DNA of 64,000 nucleotides, from positions 1,051 through 65,050 of the forward strand of contig NZ_KN676114.1 of assembly GCF_000802185.1 (NCBI RefSeq), read 5' to 3'. This DNA comes from Belnapia sp. F-4-1. GTDB lineage: Bacteria; Pseudomonadota; Alphaproteobacteria; Acetobacterales; Acetobacteraceae. The notes below the pieces were generated by a model, which saw only the letters and a list, made by a program, of their open reading frames with translations, was not told the origin of the DNA and made no database searches. The translations under genes were made by a program, and so were the position numbers. Below, piece by piece: positions 34,091-42,915 of the stretch (the first letter of the stretch is position 1; each line of letters opens with the position of its first letter).

Positions 34091-36019
34091 TTAGCTGGAG
34101 GGCTCACCCTCATTGATGATTTTAAAATCTCTCATTCCGGCATTCGTTTTATGTGAAATTATAACGTGCCGCCTAGATACTGAAGGCCCCGGCTTAATGA
34201 CAATTTTGGCCGCAAAGTCTGTACCTGCTCCACGCTCAAATTCATCAATTTCAAAAATTCTGCCTCTTCCATCTGCCGCTTGAAATAACTGAGCTCGCAT
34301 TTGATCGAGGGACCAAAGCGGCCGTTTGAGTGTAAGCTGCTGAAAATCTAATATGAGCTGCCCCAATATTGGCATTAGAAATTCATCAAAGTTGACTTCT
34401 TCTTTTGCTGGAAGCTTCTTTATGTTTTCGAGGAGCTCCCCATAACGTTCAAACAGCTCATCATCCGTAGGCTTACTCGAAAGATAAAGAATTTCTTTTT
34501 CTACTGTGCGTCGCTTTTGCCCCTCATCAATACGGAATGGGTTCCCATCATACGATGGCAGATAATTTTCTAACGCTCCCTTAGTGAGTAAAAGGACATT
34601 TTTCTGTGCAAGTGCATTTGCAATTTGCTTTAGACGACCATTAACCTCACTGAGCCTTTGCGCTGGAAACACTTTGCCGAGTGCATCTTGATCTCGCGCC
34701 AACTGGACTAAAACAGCAATTCGTGCGCGCTGCAGCGCTTCGCCAGCATAATTTCCGTTATTATCGACCGGTAATTTTTTCAAATAATTAAGCAACCCTG
34801 CGAGGGAGTTATCATAAACATCTTTCAGCTCTAGATTTGCAGACGCGGCAATAAAATCTTTAACCATCTTTGTAAGAACGCGGTCTAGATCGCCACAGTA
34901 TTGGGAGAAGTCTGAACCAAGGCCTAGGCTCGAAAGAAAGCTGCTAACCTCTGTATCATTCCGAATGCATCCTCGAAGTGTTCCTGTAAAAAGGCTGTCG
35001 AGATCGTAAATGAAAAACGCCTTTTTTCCGAGTTTTTCGCAAAGCAATAGATATTTATTTACTTCATCACACCCACCGGCCTCGATAATACAGCTACCAG
35101 CGCCTGGCACAGACACATCACGAGCATCTTGAATGGCTTGTATTATCTGTGAGTCGAAAATTCCTTCAACAAAGACAGGATTATCTGAGAAGAAAAATTG
35201 TTTGTGATGAACATTTATTCGAGACACTAAAGTCGTGAGACTCTCAATCGACCTTTGATCCAGCGTCAGTAGATTGCGAGGAGGAAGATGGTCTATGCTA
35301 AAGCTAATTACAGATTGAAGTTCAAAAATACTCCTGAAATCTAAGATGAAAGGTGAGTGCGTAATCAGGATAATACCTTTCTTTCCTGGCTCCACTTTTG
35401 GATTGCCCGCCACCTTCCTGACTTCTTGCATGAAAAATGCTTGGAACTGCGGGTGCAGATTCAATTCTGGCTCATCAATGATGAGGAATTGGCTTTCATC
35501 GTTATAGAGATGCGTAAGCATGACAAGCAGCTCTTTGATGCCATGACATTCATCGCTATCTAGCCTATAAGCTGCGCCCCCAACTCCCAAAAATGCTTTT
35601 GGCATAAGGTTTCCAGAATTCCATTCGAGACTGATGGTTCTGTCAAATAGATGACTTAAGGTAGCCTCAACTTTGACTCTTATGTCTAATCTTTCTGCTA
35701 AAAGTGGAATCGTATCGATTCCCGAACCAGTAAGGAGTGAAAAACTTTGGAAGTGCTGGAAATACTGTTTTGGTAAACCTTCCGCAAAATTATCGCCGTA
35801 CACCCCAAGGCCTCTGTTCCGCTGCATTCCATCCAAGCGATCAGTACCGAGTAGACGACATGTCTGAAGATGGTTCTTGAGACTTTCGGCAAAGCGTGAT
35901 TTGCCGCTGCCGTTAGGCCCAACTAGGAATGTCAATGGCAGAAGCGGGGGAAGGACATAGTTTTGCTCTTTCCAGGGAACGGGAAGGGCAATTGAAACAG
36001 GATGTGTTATGGCGGCCAT
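34091..36019 (-). CDS. OLD-like AAA ATPase with Toprim nuclease domain
   Basis: 642 residues. N-terminal SMC/ABC-like ATPase: Walker A GPNGSGKS (34-41), Walker B FLIIDEPELNLHP (178-190) and H-loop ITHSPF (H221). Toprim region: FVEG (E285), IIEAGGCDEVNKYLL and FFIYDLDSLF (D339, D341). A C-terminal extension of about 280 residues has no domain I recognise. OLD-family proteins are nucleases used in phage exclusion. No GajB/UvrD-like helicase gene is adjacent, so this resembles a stand-alone OLD. Start ATG 36019 has AAAGGAA ten bases before; the frame to 36070 does not. Base composition is clearly AT-richer than the surrounding DNA, a sign of transfer. Confidence 0.85.
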   Translation of the reverse strand: MAAITHPVSIALPVPWKEQNYVLPPLLPLTFLVGPNGSGKSRFAESLKNHLQTCRLLGTDRLDGMQRNRGLGVYGDNFAEGLPKQYFQHFQSFSLLTGSGIDTIPLLAERLDIRVKVEATLSHLFDRTISLEWNSGNLMPKAFLGVGGAAYRLDSDECHGIKELLVMLTHLYNDESQFLIIDEPELNLHPQFQAFFMQEVRKVAGNPKVEPGKKGIILITHSPFILDFRSIFELQSVISFSIDHLPPRNLLTLDQRSIESLTTLVSRINVHHKQFFFSDNPVFVEGIFDSQIIQAIQDARDVSVPGAGSCIIEAGGCDEVNKYLLLCEKLGKKAFFIYDLDSLFTGTLRGCIRNDTEVSSFLSSLGLGSDFSQYCGDLDRVLTKMVKDFIAASANLELKDVYDNSLAGLLNYLKKLPVDNNGNYAGEALQRARIAVLVQLARDQDALGKVFPAQRLSEVNGRLKQIANALAQKNVLLLTKGALENYLPSYDGNPFRIDEGQKRRTVEKEILYLSSKPTDDELFERYGELLENIKKLPAKEEVNFDEFLMPILGQLILDFQQLTLKRPLWSLDQMRAQLFQAADGRGRIFEIDEFERGAGTDFAAKIVIKPGPSVSRRHVIISHKTNAGMRDFKIINEGEPSS

Positions 36020-36300
36020 CAGGGAATTCCTTTTGCGGCAAGTTAAACCGCATTTGTCTCTTGCGCACACAATGGTTGTATATAATCGCTATAGTGCTTT
36101 GAAGAGACTTTTTGCATCCTAGCGTTCTCAATAATCTGCACGCGATAAACCGGATTATCACGTGCTCATTGAGTCGGCCGTAGGAGCATCGACTTCGCAT
36201 CACTCAGCCTAACGGTGCCGTACCAAGTACAAAACCATGACGACAAACGTGTCACATAGCCTACCAATCCTACCAATAAAGGTTCGACGCGACCGTCATG

Positions 36301-36924
36301 TCATTTCACTGGGCATGCTTGAAGCGCACTCGGATCTTTTTTTGCTAGATTTTCAAATAGTTTTACTGCATTTTCTGAAAGCATCGGTGCGTCTATACGC
36401 AAGACTGTACCTGTTGCCGGTTTTTCTTTCAATTTTTGATTTATTTCAACAATAGCGCCTGTGCATGTCTTGCTCGCATCAAGTGACTGCTGAACCAAAT
36501 AAGCAGACGCCACTAACGCCGAGACAAGTACTGGTAATGCGACTGGAGCACCCATACCGGATGCGGCGAATGTAGAACTAGCGGTGTAAGCTCCCATAAT
36601 AATTGGCCCGAGAACTGCGGCATCTATCGCGAAACTACCAAGAGCGAATGCGCAATCGATAGCCTTGCTATCAAGCATCTTAAATTGACTTGAAAACCGT
36701 TTGACTAGATATGCAGTGACGGAGGCTTTATCAATTTTTCCGCCAGACTTCGCCGTTTCCACAATGAAAACTAACGTTCCATAAGTTAATTCCGTCAATG
36801 CCGTCAGAACGAGAATGTCTTGAGGACTGTTTTTGTCAAACGCTTTAGACGCGTATGCAGCTTTCATTAGCTCCTCCGCGACTTTGTCGCGAAGCGCTTC
36901 CATAACCTTCTCCTCACCAGCCAT
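36301..36924 (-). CDS. Two-helix membrane protein upstream of the OLD-like gene
   Basis: 207 residues from ATG 36924 (AAAGGA nine bases before). The soluble helical N-terminus is MAGEEKVMEALRDKVAEELM. Hydrophobic segments lie at about 89-112 (FALGSFAIDAAVLGPIIMGA) and 122-146 (APVALPVLVSALVASAYLVQ), followed by a basic/polar tail of about 60 residues. No known family. Same strand and the same low GC as the OLD-like gene 281 bp downstream, so the two probably arrived together. Membrane proteins of this size are common effectors in defence systems; that role is inference only. Confidence 0.6.
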   Translation of the reverse strand: MAGEEKVMEALRDKVAEELMKAAYASKAFDKNSPQDILVLTALTELTYGTLVFIVETAKSGGKIDKASVTAYLVKRFSSQFKMLDSKAIDCAFALGSFAIDAAVLGPIIMGAYTASSTFAASGMGAPVALPVLVSALVASAYLVQQSLDASKTCTGAIVEINQKLKEKPATGTVLRIDAPMLSENAVKLFENLAKKDPSALQACPVK

Positions 36925-37334
36925 TTTCTGATCCTTTATTAATTTCAGGTTGGGCAAAGGCGCAAGACTGTAAACTAGGCGTAATGGATGCGCTGCCGGA
37001 GTTCTAGAATATTGGTAAAAGATGCAATGATCCGCTACCTAATTCGTACAACACATCCCTGAACCAAATGAGCGGCGCGAAGGGGATTTATAAAACTAAA
37101 GCGCGATCTCTCCACGCTAGTTAATACCATACGCAGCTCTTTGCAAAAATATGCCTGCTCGGGGATTGAGGCGTCTGCAGAGAGGTGCGCATTTTCGCAA
37201 AGAACTTCGGTAAATGCTAAAGACGTAGGCAAAGCGCGACGAGCGGACTTGGCCATGGCAGGAGTAACAGACATGCGATTGTAGAAGGGTGCCAACCGCT
37301 CAAGCTGGACATGAATCGCACTACCCGTAGCGTG
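36925..37334. other. No secure gene
   Basis: About 410 bp. A minus-strand frame at 37035-37340 (MPHATGSAIHVQLERLAPFY) is open for 101 codons without ribosome site or recognisable domain, and I do not call it. The low-GC character fades through this stretch into IS and integrase remnants. Confidence 0.35.
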
Positions 37335-37715
37335 CGGCACAGCTTACGGGCTCTCCCGATGACATGGTGACGAAAACCGGCCCAATCCGCTTCACCCAAG
37401 CCAAGGCGGCGAGCCAAGCCTCAGCGTGTGCACCGGGCAGGTCTCGGCCCGCTTGTCACGGGTGACGCCGAGCTCAAGTCCTCTCACTTCCTAATCCGTC
37501 TTGAGATTCGGCAGCGTCAGGCGGAGTCCTTCGCTGGTGAAGCGCAAATACTCACGGTCGATGCCGATCGGCCCAGAGCGGCGCCCCGGCAAAGCCCAGC
37601 AACAGTAGGGCACGGTCGCAGGGGCCAGCTGGGTCACCGCCGCAGGCGGCGACCAGTTTTCGAGAGTTCGGTCGAGGTCGGAGCTGTGGCCCGGCATCGG
37701 CGGCTGCCTCGCTCA
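37335..37715 (-). pseudogene. Decayed tyrosine recombinase (integrase)
   Basis: Read across several minus-strand frames: RKLVAACGGDPAGPCDRALL and LLLGFAGA, a stop, then EYLRFTSEGLRLTLPNLKTD, an amber in place of Gln, then GLELGVTRDKRAETCPVHTL. These match, in order, the catalytic domain of phage-type integrases of alphaproteobacterial plasmids and islands. Multiple stops and shifts: inactive. Possibly the original integrase of this island. Confidence 0.6.
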
Positions 37716-37774
37716 TGGTCCCCCTGCCCGCCCCCGGTCAGGCCTGGATTTTGGCGGTTACCCGGGATTGCGGC

Positions 37775-38336
37775 AAGCCTTGCGTCACTTGCGGTAAGCG
37801 CGCCTTATCGCATGTATGACCGGGAGCGAGCAGGACGCGAGGCGAGCCCGTCCGCCGGGGTCAACGACCGCTAGTCGGTCAAGGCTCCGACCGCCGGAGC
37901 GCGGCGAGGCTATGACGCCGGCAAGAAGGTTATGGGCCGCAAGCGCCACATCGCGGTCGATACTGACGGACGGCTGTTGATGGTCAACCTGACGACAACC
38001 GACATCTCCGACCGTGCCGGAGCCCAGACGATCCTGGACGGCATCCGCAAGCGCTGGCCCTGGGTCAAGCACATGTTCGCCGACGGCGCCTATGACCGGC
38101 TGAAGCTCATGGACAAAGCGGCCTTCCTCGACTTCACAATCGAGATCGTCCGCCGCTGCGATAGCGAACCCGGCTTCAAAGTCCTGCCGCGTCGCTGGGT
38201 CGTGGAACGCACTTTTGGCTGGATGACACGCTGGCGCCGTCTCGTCCGCTACTACGAACAGCGCCTCGACGTCTCCGAGGCCATGATTCTCATCGCCATG
38301 GCCGCCATCCTACTGCGCCGAAACGCTCATCCCTGA
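37775..38336 (+). pseudogene. IS5-family transposase remnant with amber codon
   Basis: C-terminal half: GREASPSAGVNDR, then TAG (37872-37874) where DSQ is expected, then SVKAPTAGARRGYDAGKKVM, GRKRHIAVDTDGRLLMVNLT, MFADGAYDRLKLMDKAAFLD and VLPRRWVVERTFGWMTRWRR. The N-terminal half is unrecognisable. The frame from 37932 is open to 38336. Confidence 0.8.
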
Positions 38337-38440
38337 TTTTTCAAAAGGGCTCTAAGCAGGTCACCCCATCAGTGTGGCGTTCAGGTCGGGCAAGTTGACC
38401 ACGACGAACGTGCCCCGCCGCCACGCCCCAACTGCGCGGT

Positions 38441-39691
38441 TCAGCCTGTTCCCAGACGTGCTCCGAGAATTGTCTCGAAAAACCCGTAGAGTCGCTGCGC
38501 CTGTGTCTTACGGTTGAAATCGCGCTTGACCGTCATCCGCGCAGCCTCGACGAGTTTCGACAGATCCGGGCGCTGCGTTCCGATATCGCCCAAGATCTTC
38601 GCCAGGGCGGCCTCGTTCCGCTCCTCGACTAGGAAGCCAGTGACCTCATGCTCCACCAACTCGGGGATGCCGCTGTGACGGGTGGTGACCACCGGAAGCC
38701 CCTGCGCCATGGCCTCCATCAGTGCCACCGGAATGCCCTCCATGTCGCCGTCTTCGGCCGCGACGCTGTGCAGGATGAACCCATCCGCCTGGGCCAGCAT
38801 TGCCTGGACTTCATCGTGTTGCACCGCGCCCAGCAGCCTGATGTGCTGCTCCATGCCAAGTTGCTCGACCAAGGCCTTCATCTTTGGCAAAAGTGGGCCA
38901 TCTCCAACAATGCTGAAGGTCATCCGAAGCTTGGGATTGGCTCGCAGTGCTTGGGCAAAGCCGCGAATCGCGTATTCATGCCCCTTCTTCTCCGTCATCC
39001 GTCCGACTGAGATCCAATGAACAAAGGCATCCCACCGCCTCGGCGCGGCGCAGGCGATGAGGCCGTCGTAATCGACCCCCATATGGAGAACTGACGTCTT
39101 CTCCTTCGGGGCACCGAGGGCCCGGATTCGGCTCAGGAACACCTCGCAGACCGTGAAGATGTGCTCCGCCTCGCGGATTAGCAGGTCGTAGATGCCATCG
39201 GGGTTCTGGCGCATGTACTTCGAGATGTCATAACCATGCAGAGTCGTGGTGATCTTTGCCCGCGTTAGGCCCTTGTGCTTCATCATCGCTGCCAGCCGGC
39301 CAACGGTCCCGAAGTGGCAGTGGATGATTTGGGGCCTCCACCTAGGATCGTTGACCGCATCTGCGAGCAGCAGCATCTCGTGACGAGAAAAACCGCCATT
39401 CTCCCTGTCGAACAGGCATCGGCGCAAGTTCCTGAGTTGCCCCCTACGGATCATGCGCAACCCTGCCATCGCCATGTCGCGAACTTTCTTGCGACGACTG
39501 GGCGAGGGAAATGGGAAGTAGGTCACGATATCCAGCGCCTTCACGTGCTCTGGCAAAGCGAAGCTGTCCTTCGGCCTTCCGAGCGAGAGCACGCGGATAT
39601 CCGCGCCCGCATCGATCATGTCGATGACTTCATGGGCGATGAAGGTTTCCGACAACGAAGGAAACCTGTCGACGAGATAGGCAATCCGCAT
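38441..39691 (-). CDS. GT4-family glycosyltransferase
   Basis: 416 residues from ATG 39691. GT-B fold: N-terminal MRIAYLVDRFPSLSETFIAH (typical of exopolysaccharide/colanic-acid WcaL-like enzymes), then IIHCHFGTVGRLAAMM and TTTLHGYDISKYM. The C-terminal nucleotide-sugar domain has WISVGRMTEKKGHEYAIRGF and the retaining E-x7-E motif region AEDGDMEGIPVALMEAMAQG. Cytosolic or membrane-associated. Likely adds a sugar in capsule or exopolysaccharide synthesis, but no other polysaccharide gene is adjacent; an ATP-grasp/TupA-like gene lies 11 kb away. Confidence 0.92.
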   Translation of the reverse strand: MRIAYLVDRFPSLSETFIAHEVIDMIDAGADIRVLSLGRPKDSFALPEHVKALDIVTYFPFPSPSRRKKVRDMAMAGLRMIRRGQLRNLRRCLFDRENGGFSRHEMLLLADAVNDPRWRPQIIHCHFGTVGRLAAMMKHKGLTRAKITTTLHGYDISKYMRQNPDGIYDLLIREAEHIFTVCEVFLSRIRALGAPKEKTSVLHMGVDYDGLIACAAPRRWDAFVHWISVGRMTEKKGHEYAIRGFAQALRANPKLRMTFSIVGDGPLLPKMKALVEQLGMEQHIRLLGAVQHDEVQAMLAQADGFILHSVAAEDGDMEGIPVALMEAMAQGLPVVTTRHSGIPELVEHEVTGFLVEERNEAALAKILGDIGTQRPDLSKLVEAARMTVKRDFNRKTQAQRLYGFFETILGARLGTG

Positions 39692-39898
39692 GGGATGAAT
39701 ATTACCATTCTTCAAAGGACGCGCATAGAAATCGTGTTCACGTCGAGCCTCTTTGTCAATTCAGTCAACACTAAGCCGAAGGCATCAAACGCCCCATTAG
39801 TTGGTGAGCGTAGGACATGTGTCTACACCGCGACGGAGCAGCCGTGGCTTACAAGTCGGCGGTAAGTTCCTCATTGTCGTTGTGTGACGTGCTTGCTG

Positions 39899-40728
39899 GG
39901 CATCGCCACGTTGGCGGGCTATAGCCGGAATGAAACGGCTGGGCCAAGCCGGGTTGATGATGCCAAACTTCGATGCCTATCCCGCTTATCGCTTCCCGGC
40001 CGAGATCATCAGCCATGCTGTACGGCTTTATCATGTCTTCAGCCTGAGCCTGCGGGACGTCGAGCTGATCCTGGCGGAGCGCGGGATCATGGTCACCCAC
40101 GAAAGCATCCGGCGCTGGGTCCTGAAGTTCGGGACCGATTTCGCCACAAGGCTGCGTAAGCGACGGCCACGGCTGGGGGACACCTGGCACTTGGATGAGG
40201 TCTTCCTGCGGATCAACGGTGTGCTGCACTACCTCTGGCGCGCGGTGGATCAGCACGGGGTGGTGCTCGACATCCTGGTGCAGGGCCGGCGGAACGCAAC
40301 TGCGGCCAAACGCTTCTTCAAATACCTGCTGGCCGGCCTGAAGTACAGCCGAAGCGCATCGTCACCGATGGCCTGCGCAGCTACGGCGCGGCAAAGCGCG
40401 AGATCCTGCCCGATGTACGACATCGGACCAGCCGATACCTCAACAATCGTGCCGAGAACTCACATCGCCCGACCCGGCGCTGGGAGCGCCAGATGCAGCG
40501 CTTCAAGTCGCCTCGGCAGGCACAGCGGTTCCTGTCGCCGCACAGCATGATCTACGGTCACTTCCGACCGCAACGGCACCTCATGAGCGCTGCCCAGTAT
40601 CAGCATGCCCGCGCCGAGGCTTTCGGCGTCTCGCAGCAGGAGACCTGCGCCCGGTCGGCGGTGTGACGACGCATGCGGTCACGCAATGCGTCCCAGCGCC
40701 GCTGTAGAGCAGACAAGTTGGCAATGCC
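39899..40728 (+). mobile_element. IS6-family element (subtype gamma), 830 bp
   Basis: Termini GGCATCGCCACGTTG and (reverse complement) GGCATTGCCAACTTG. The same subtype is complete at 58140-58968 and truncated at 60938. It has replaced the 5' part of an IS3 OrfB on its right. Confidence 0.8.
39930..40666 (+). pseudogene. IS6-family transposase (gamma), frameshifted
   Basis: N-terminal half is open (FDAYPAYRFPAEIISHAVRL, HTH ERGIMVTHESIRRWVLKFGT, GDTWHLDEVFLRINGVLHYL). A frameshift near 40345 follows FKYLLAGLKY. The other frame continues RIVTDGLRSYGAAKREILPD and YLNNRAENSHRPTRRWERQM to a stop at 40664. The intact relative at 58198 shows the expected uninterrupted product. Confidence 0.85.
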
Positions 40729-41177
40729 GGAGGGGCTGAAGTTGCTGGAGCGGCAGCCGAGGCGCGCTAGGCTGTGGCTGACGGATGGCTCGTGCATCCG
40801 GTTGCGGCCGGAGAGGCCCCGGCAAGTCTGGGCGTATGACTTCGTCGAGGACCGCAGCCGGGATGGCCGGAAGTTTCGGATGCTCTGCGTGGTGGACGAG
40901 TTCACGCGCGAGGCGCTGGCGATCCGCTTTGCGCGCAGCCTCAGCTCGACCGACGTGATGGACGTGTTGGCTGACCTGTTCTTAGCGCACGGGACGCCGG
41001 CGCACATCCGGTCGGACCAGGGGCCGGAGTTCGTCGCCAAGGCGGTGAAGGCCTGGATCGCCGGCGTCGACGCCAAGACGGCCTATATCGAGAAGGCGAG
41101 CCCGTGGGAGATGGCGTAATCGGTCTGGAGGCGGGCAACCTCTCCGGACTGCTCCACTCACCCGAAAGGCTTCCAGG

Positions 41178-42212
41178 ATGAACCAGCACTATGTTGGCCT
41201 CGACGTCTCTCTGGACCAGACGAGCCTGTGCGTCCTCGACGGCGCTGGCCAGGTTGTCTGCGAGACGAAAGTAGACACCGATCCGGCCGCGATCGCAGCC
41301 TGCCTTTGTCGGGCAGGTGTTTCCGTCGCACGGCTCGGCCTGGAGGCGGGCCCGCTCTCGCAGTGGCTCTACGCCGGGCTGATGGCCTCAGGCCTGCCTG
41401 CCATCTGCATCGAGACACGCCATACCAAGGCGGTGATTGGGGCGATGCCGGTCAAGACCGACCGCGGCGATGCGCGTGGAATCGCCCAGCTCATGCGCAC
41501 GGGATGGTTCCGCGCCGTGCACGTCAAGACGCGGCAGGCCCAGGAGTGGCGCCTGCTGCTGACCCAGCGCCGCCTGCTTGTGAGCAAGCTGATCGACGTC
41601 GAGGCCGAGATCCGCGGCACACTGCGCGGCTTTGGGATCCGGATCGGGCGTGTCGGTCGCGCCGGGTTCGCGGGCCGCATCCGCGAGCTGCTCGCTGACC
41701 AGCCCAAGCTGCTGCAGGTCATCGAGCCCGTGCTGGTGGTCCAAGCCGCACTCCTGGCGCAGCGAGACGTTCTGCATCGCCTGGTGCTGCAGGCTGTCCG
41801 AGAGGAGGAGGTCTGTCGCAGGCTGATGACAGTGCCGGGGGTGGGACCGATCACGGCACTGGCCTTCCGGGCCACGGTCGACAGGGCCGACCGGTTCACC
41901 CGCTCCAAGGACGTGGGGGCCCACTTCGGCCTGACACCACGCCGGTACCAGTCAGGCGAGACAGACCGCTCGGGTGCGATTGCCAAGACCGGGGACGTCC
42001 TCACCAGGCACGCCCTATACGAGGCTGCCACCAGCATGCTGGTGCACGCGAGCAAGCCCTCGGCTCTGCGCAGTTGGGCCCTGGCGATCGCGCAGCGTCG
42101 TGGTCTGCAGAAGGCCCGTGTGGCGCTCGCGCGTCGCCTGGCTGTGGTCCTGCACCGCATGTGGTCCGACGGGACCACGTTCCAGCCGCTCGGGAGGGCC
42201 GCCGCCGCGTAA
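41178..42212 (+). CDS. IS110-family transposase
   Basis: 344 residues. DEDD RuvC-like domain: YVGLDVSLDQTSLCVLDGAG, RLGLEAGPLSQWLYAGLMAS and KTDRGDARGIAQLMRTGWFR. The C-terminal Tnp_20 domain has MTVPGVGPITALAFRATVDR and GLTPRRYQSGETDRSGAIAK, containing the catalytic Ser region. Full length and open. The gene sits close to the left end, leaving a long right end as in the IS1111-like arrangement. Confidence 0.94.
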   Translation: MNQHYVGLDVSLDQTSLCVLDGAGQVVCETKVDTDPAAIAACLCRAGVSVARLGLEAGPLSQWLYAGLMASGLPAICIETRHTKAVIGAMPVKTDRGDARGIAQLMRTGWFRAVHVKTRQAQEWRLLLTQRRLLVSKLIDVEAEIRGTLRGFGIRIGRVGRAGFAGRIRELLADQPKLLQVIEPVLVVQAALLAQRDVLHRLVLQAVREEEVCRRLMTVPGVGPITALAFRATVDRADRFTRSKDVGAHFGLTPRRYQSGETDRSGAIAKTGDVLTRHALYEAATSMLVHASKPSALRSWALAIAQRRGLQKARVALARRLAVVLHRMWSDGTTFQPLGRAAAA

Positions 42213-42464
42213 TCGGACCAGCCGCTCCAACGAGATCCGCGCGCGTCGCGGAGTGGTGTCCCCGTGGGGACGAGGGTGAAGCGAGGACGAAGCCGTTCCT
42301 GCTCCGGGCATCCCTGGGTGCCGAGGGCGCGTAAGGGAGATTGGTCCCGCCCCCCCCCTTTAGAACCCCATCCTGGGGCGGCCGGTGCGCCGACCCCGAA
42401 GAGAAGCGTGAAACCCACGCGCGACAGCACCACTGCTTGACGCACGTGCCCACGATTAGAGAAG
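42213..42464 (+). ncRNA. Candidate IS110 bridge-RNA region
   Basis: 252-bp non-coding right end of the IS110 element. It contains strong local hairpins, for example GTCCCC-GT-GGGGAC and GGCATCC-CT-GGGTGCC, and a run of nine or ten C near 42346. IS110 elements encode a structured RNA in one non-coding end that pairs with donor and target DNA; position and structure fit, but I have not identified the guide loops. Confidence 0.3.
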
Positions 42465-42915
42465 AACGGATACGTGGAAAGCTTCAACGGCAAACTGCGC
42501 AACGAGCTACTGAACACCGAGGTGTCCAACACGCTTAAAGAAGCCCAGGTGCTGATCGAACAATGGCGCCAGCGCTTCAACACCGTACGGCCGCACAGCG
42601 CCCTGAGGTATCGGCCACCTGCTCCTGAGGTGATTATGCAAGGACGAACGGTGCCGCTCCGCGGCCCAAACCCGACCGGCTCAGCACCACCTACCGTCAT
42701 GCTCCACTAGATTGCAGATGGACCACCCTATGGGGGCTGGTCACACCCATCCCGGCCGTTCGCTCGGCGTTGTCGCCTTTTGGAAAGCGGGCATCGCCAT
42801 CCAGACGGCATATAGCCGCTTGTTGTGCAAAAGAGGCTGACAGCTCTCAGGTGAAAGACATGCGACGCCAGCATTCCTTTTATCGCAGTGACGAGAGCGA
42901 CGGTGCACTCTGCAG

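Larger units (their letters stand above)
41111..42464 (+). mobile_element. IS110-family element with defined ends, about 1354 bp
   Basis: Ends inferred from the interrupted IS3 gene: left flank ...GTGGGAG, right flank AACGGATACG..., with an AG dinucleotide present on both sides (41109-41110 and 42463-42464), consistent with the dinucleotide core of IS110 recombination. 67 bp lie before the gene and 252 bp after it. Confidence 0.8.
40729..42710 (+). pseudogene. IS3 OrfB split by an IS110 element
   Basis: Left part 40729-41110: RLWLTDGSCIRLRPERPRQV, WAYDFVEDRSRDGRKFRMLC (first Asp), PAHIRSDQGPEFVAKAVKAW (second Asp), ending KTAYIEKASPWE. Right part from 42465: NGYVESFNGKLRNELLNTEV (catalytic Glu) and RQRFNTVRPHSALRYRPPAP to a stop at 42710. 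The two parts join at the codons for SPWE-NGYVESF. The 5' end is missing, replaced by IS6-gamma. Confidence 0.88.

Noticed and set aside
37035-37340. 101-codon minus-strand ORF near the low-GC island
   Set aside because: No ribosome site, no domain, and amino-acid composition not clearly coding. Listed only as an uncertain stretch.
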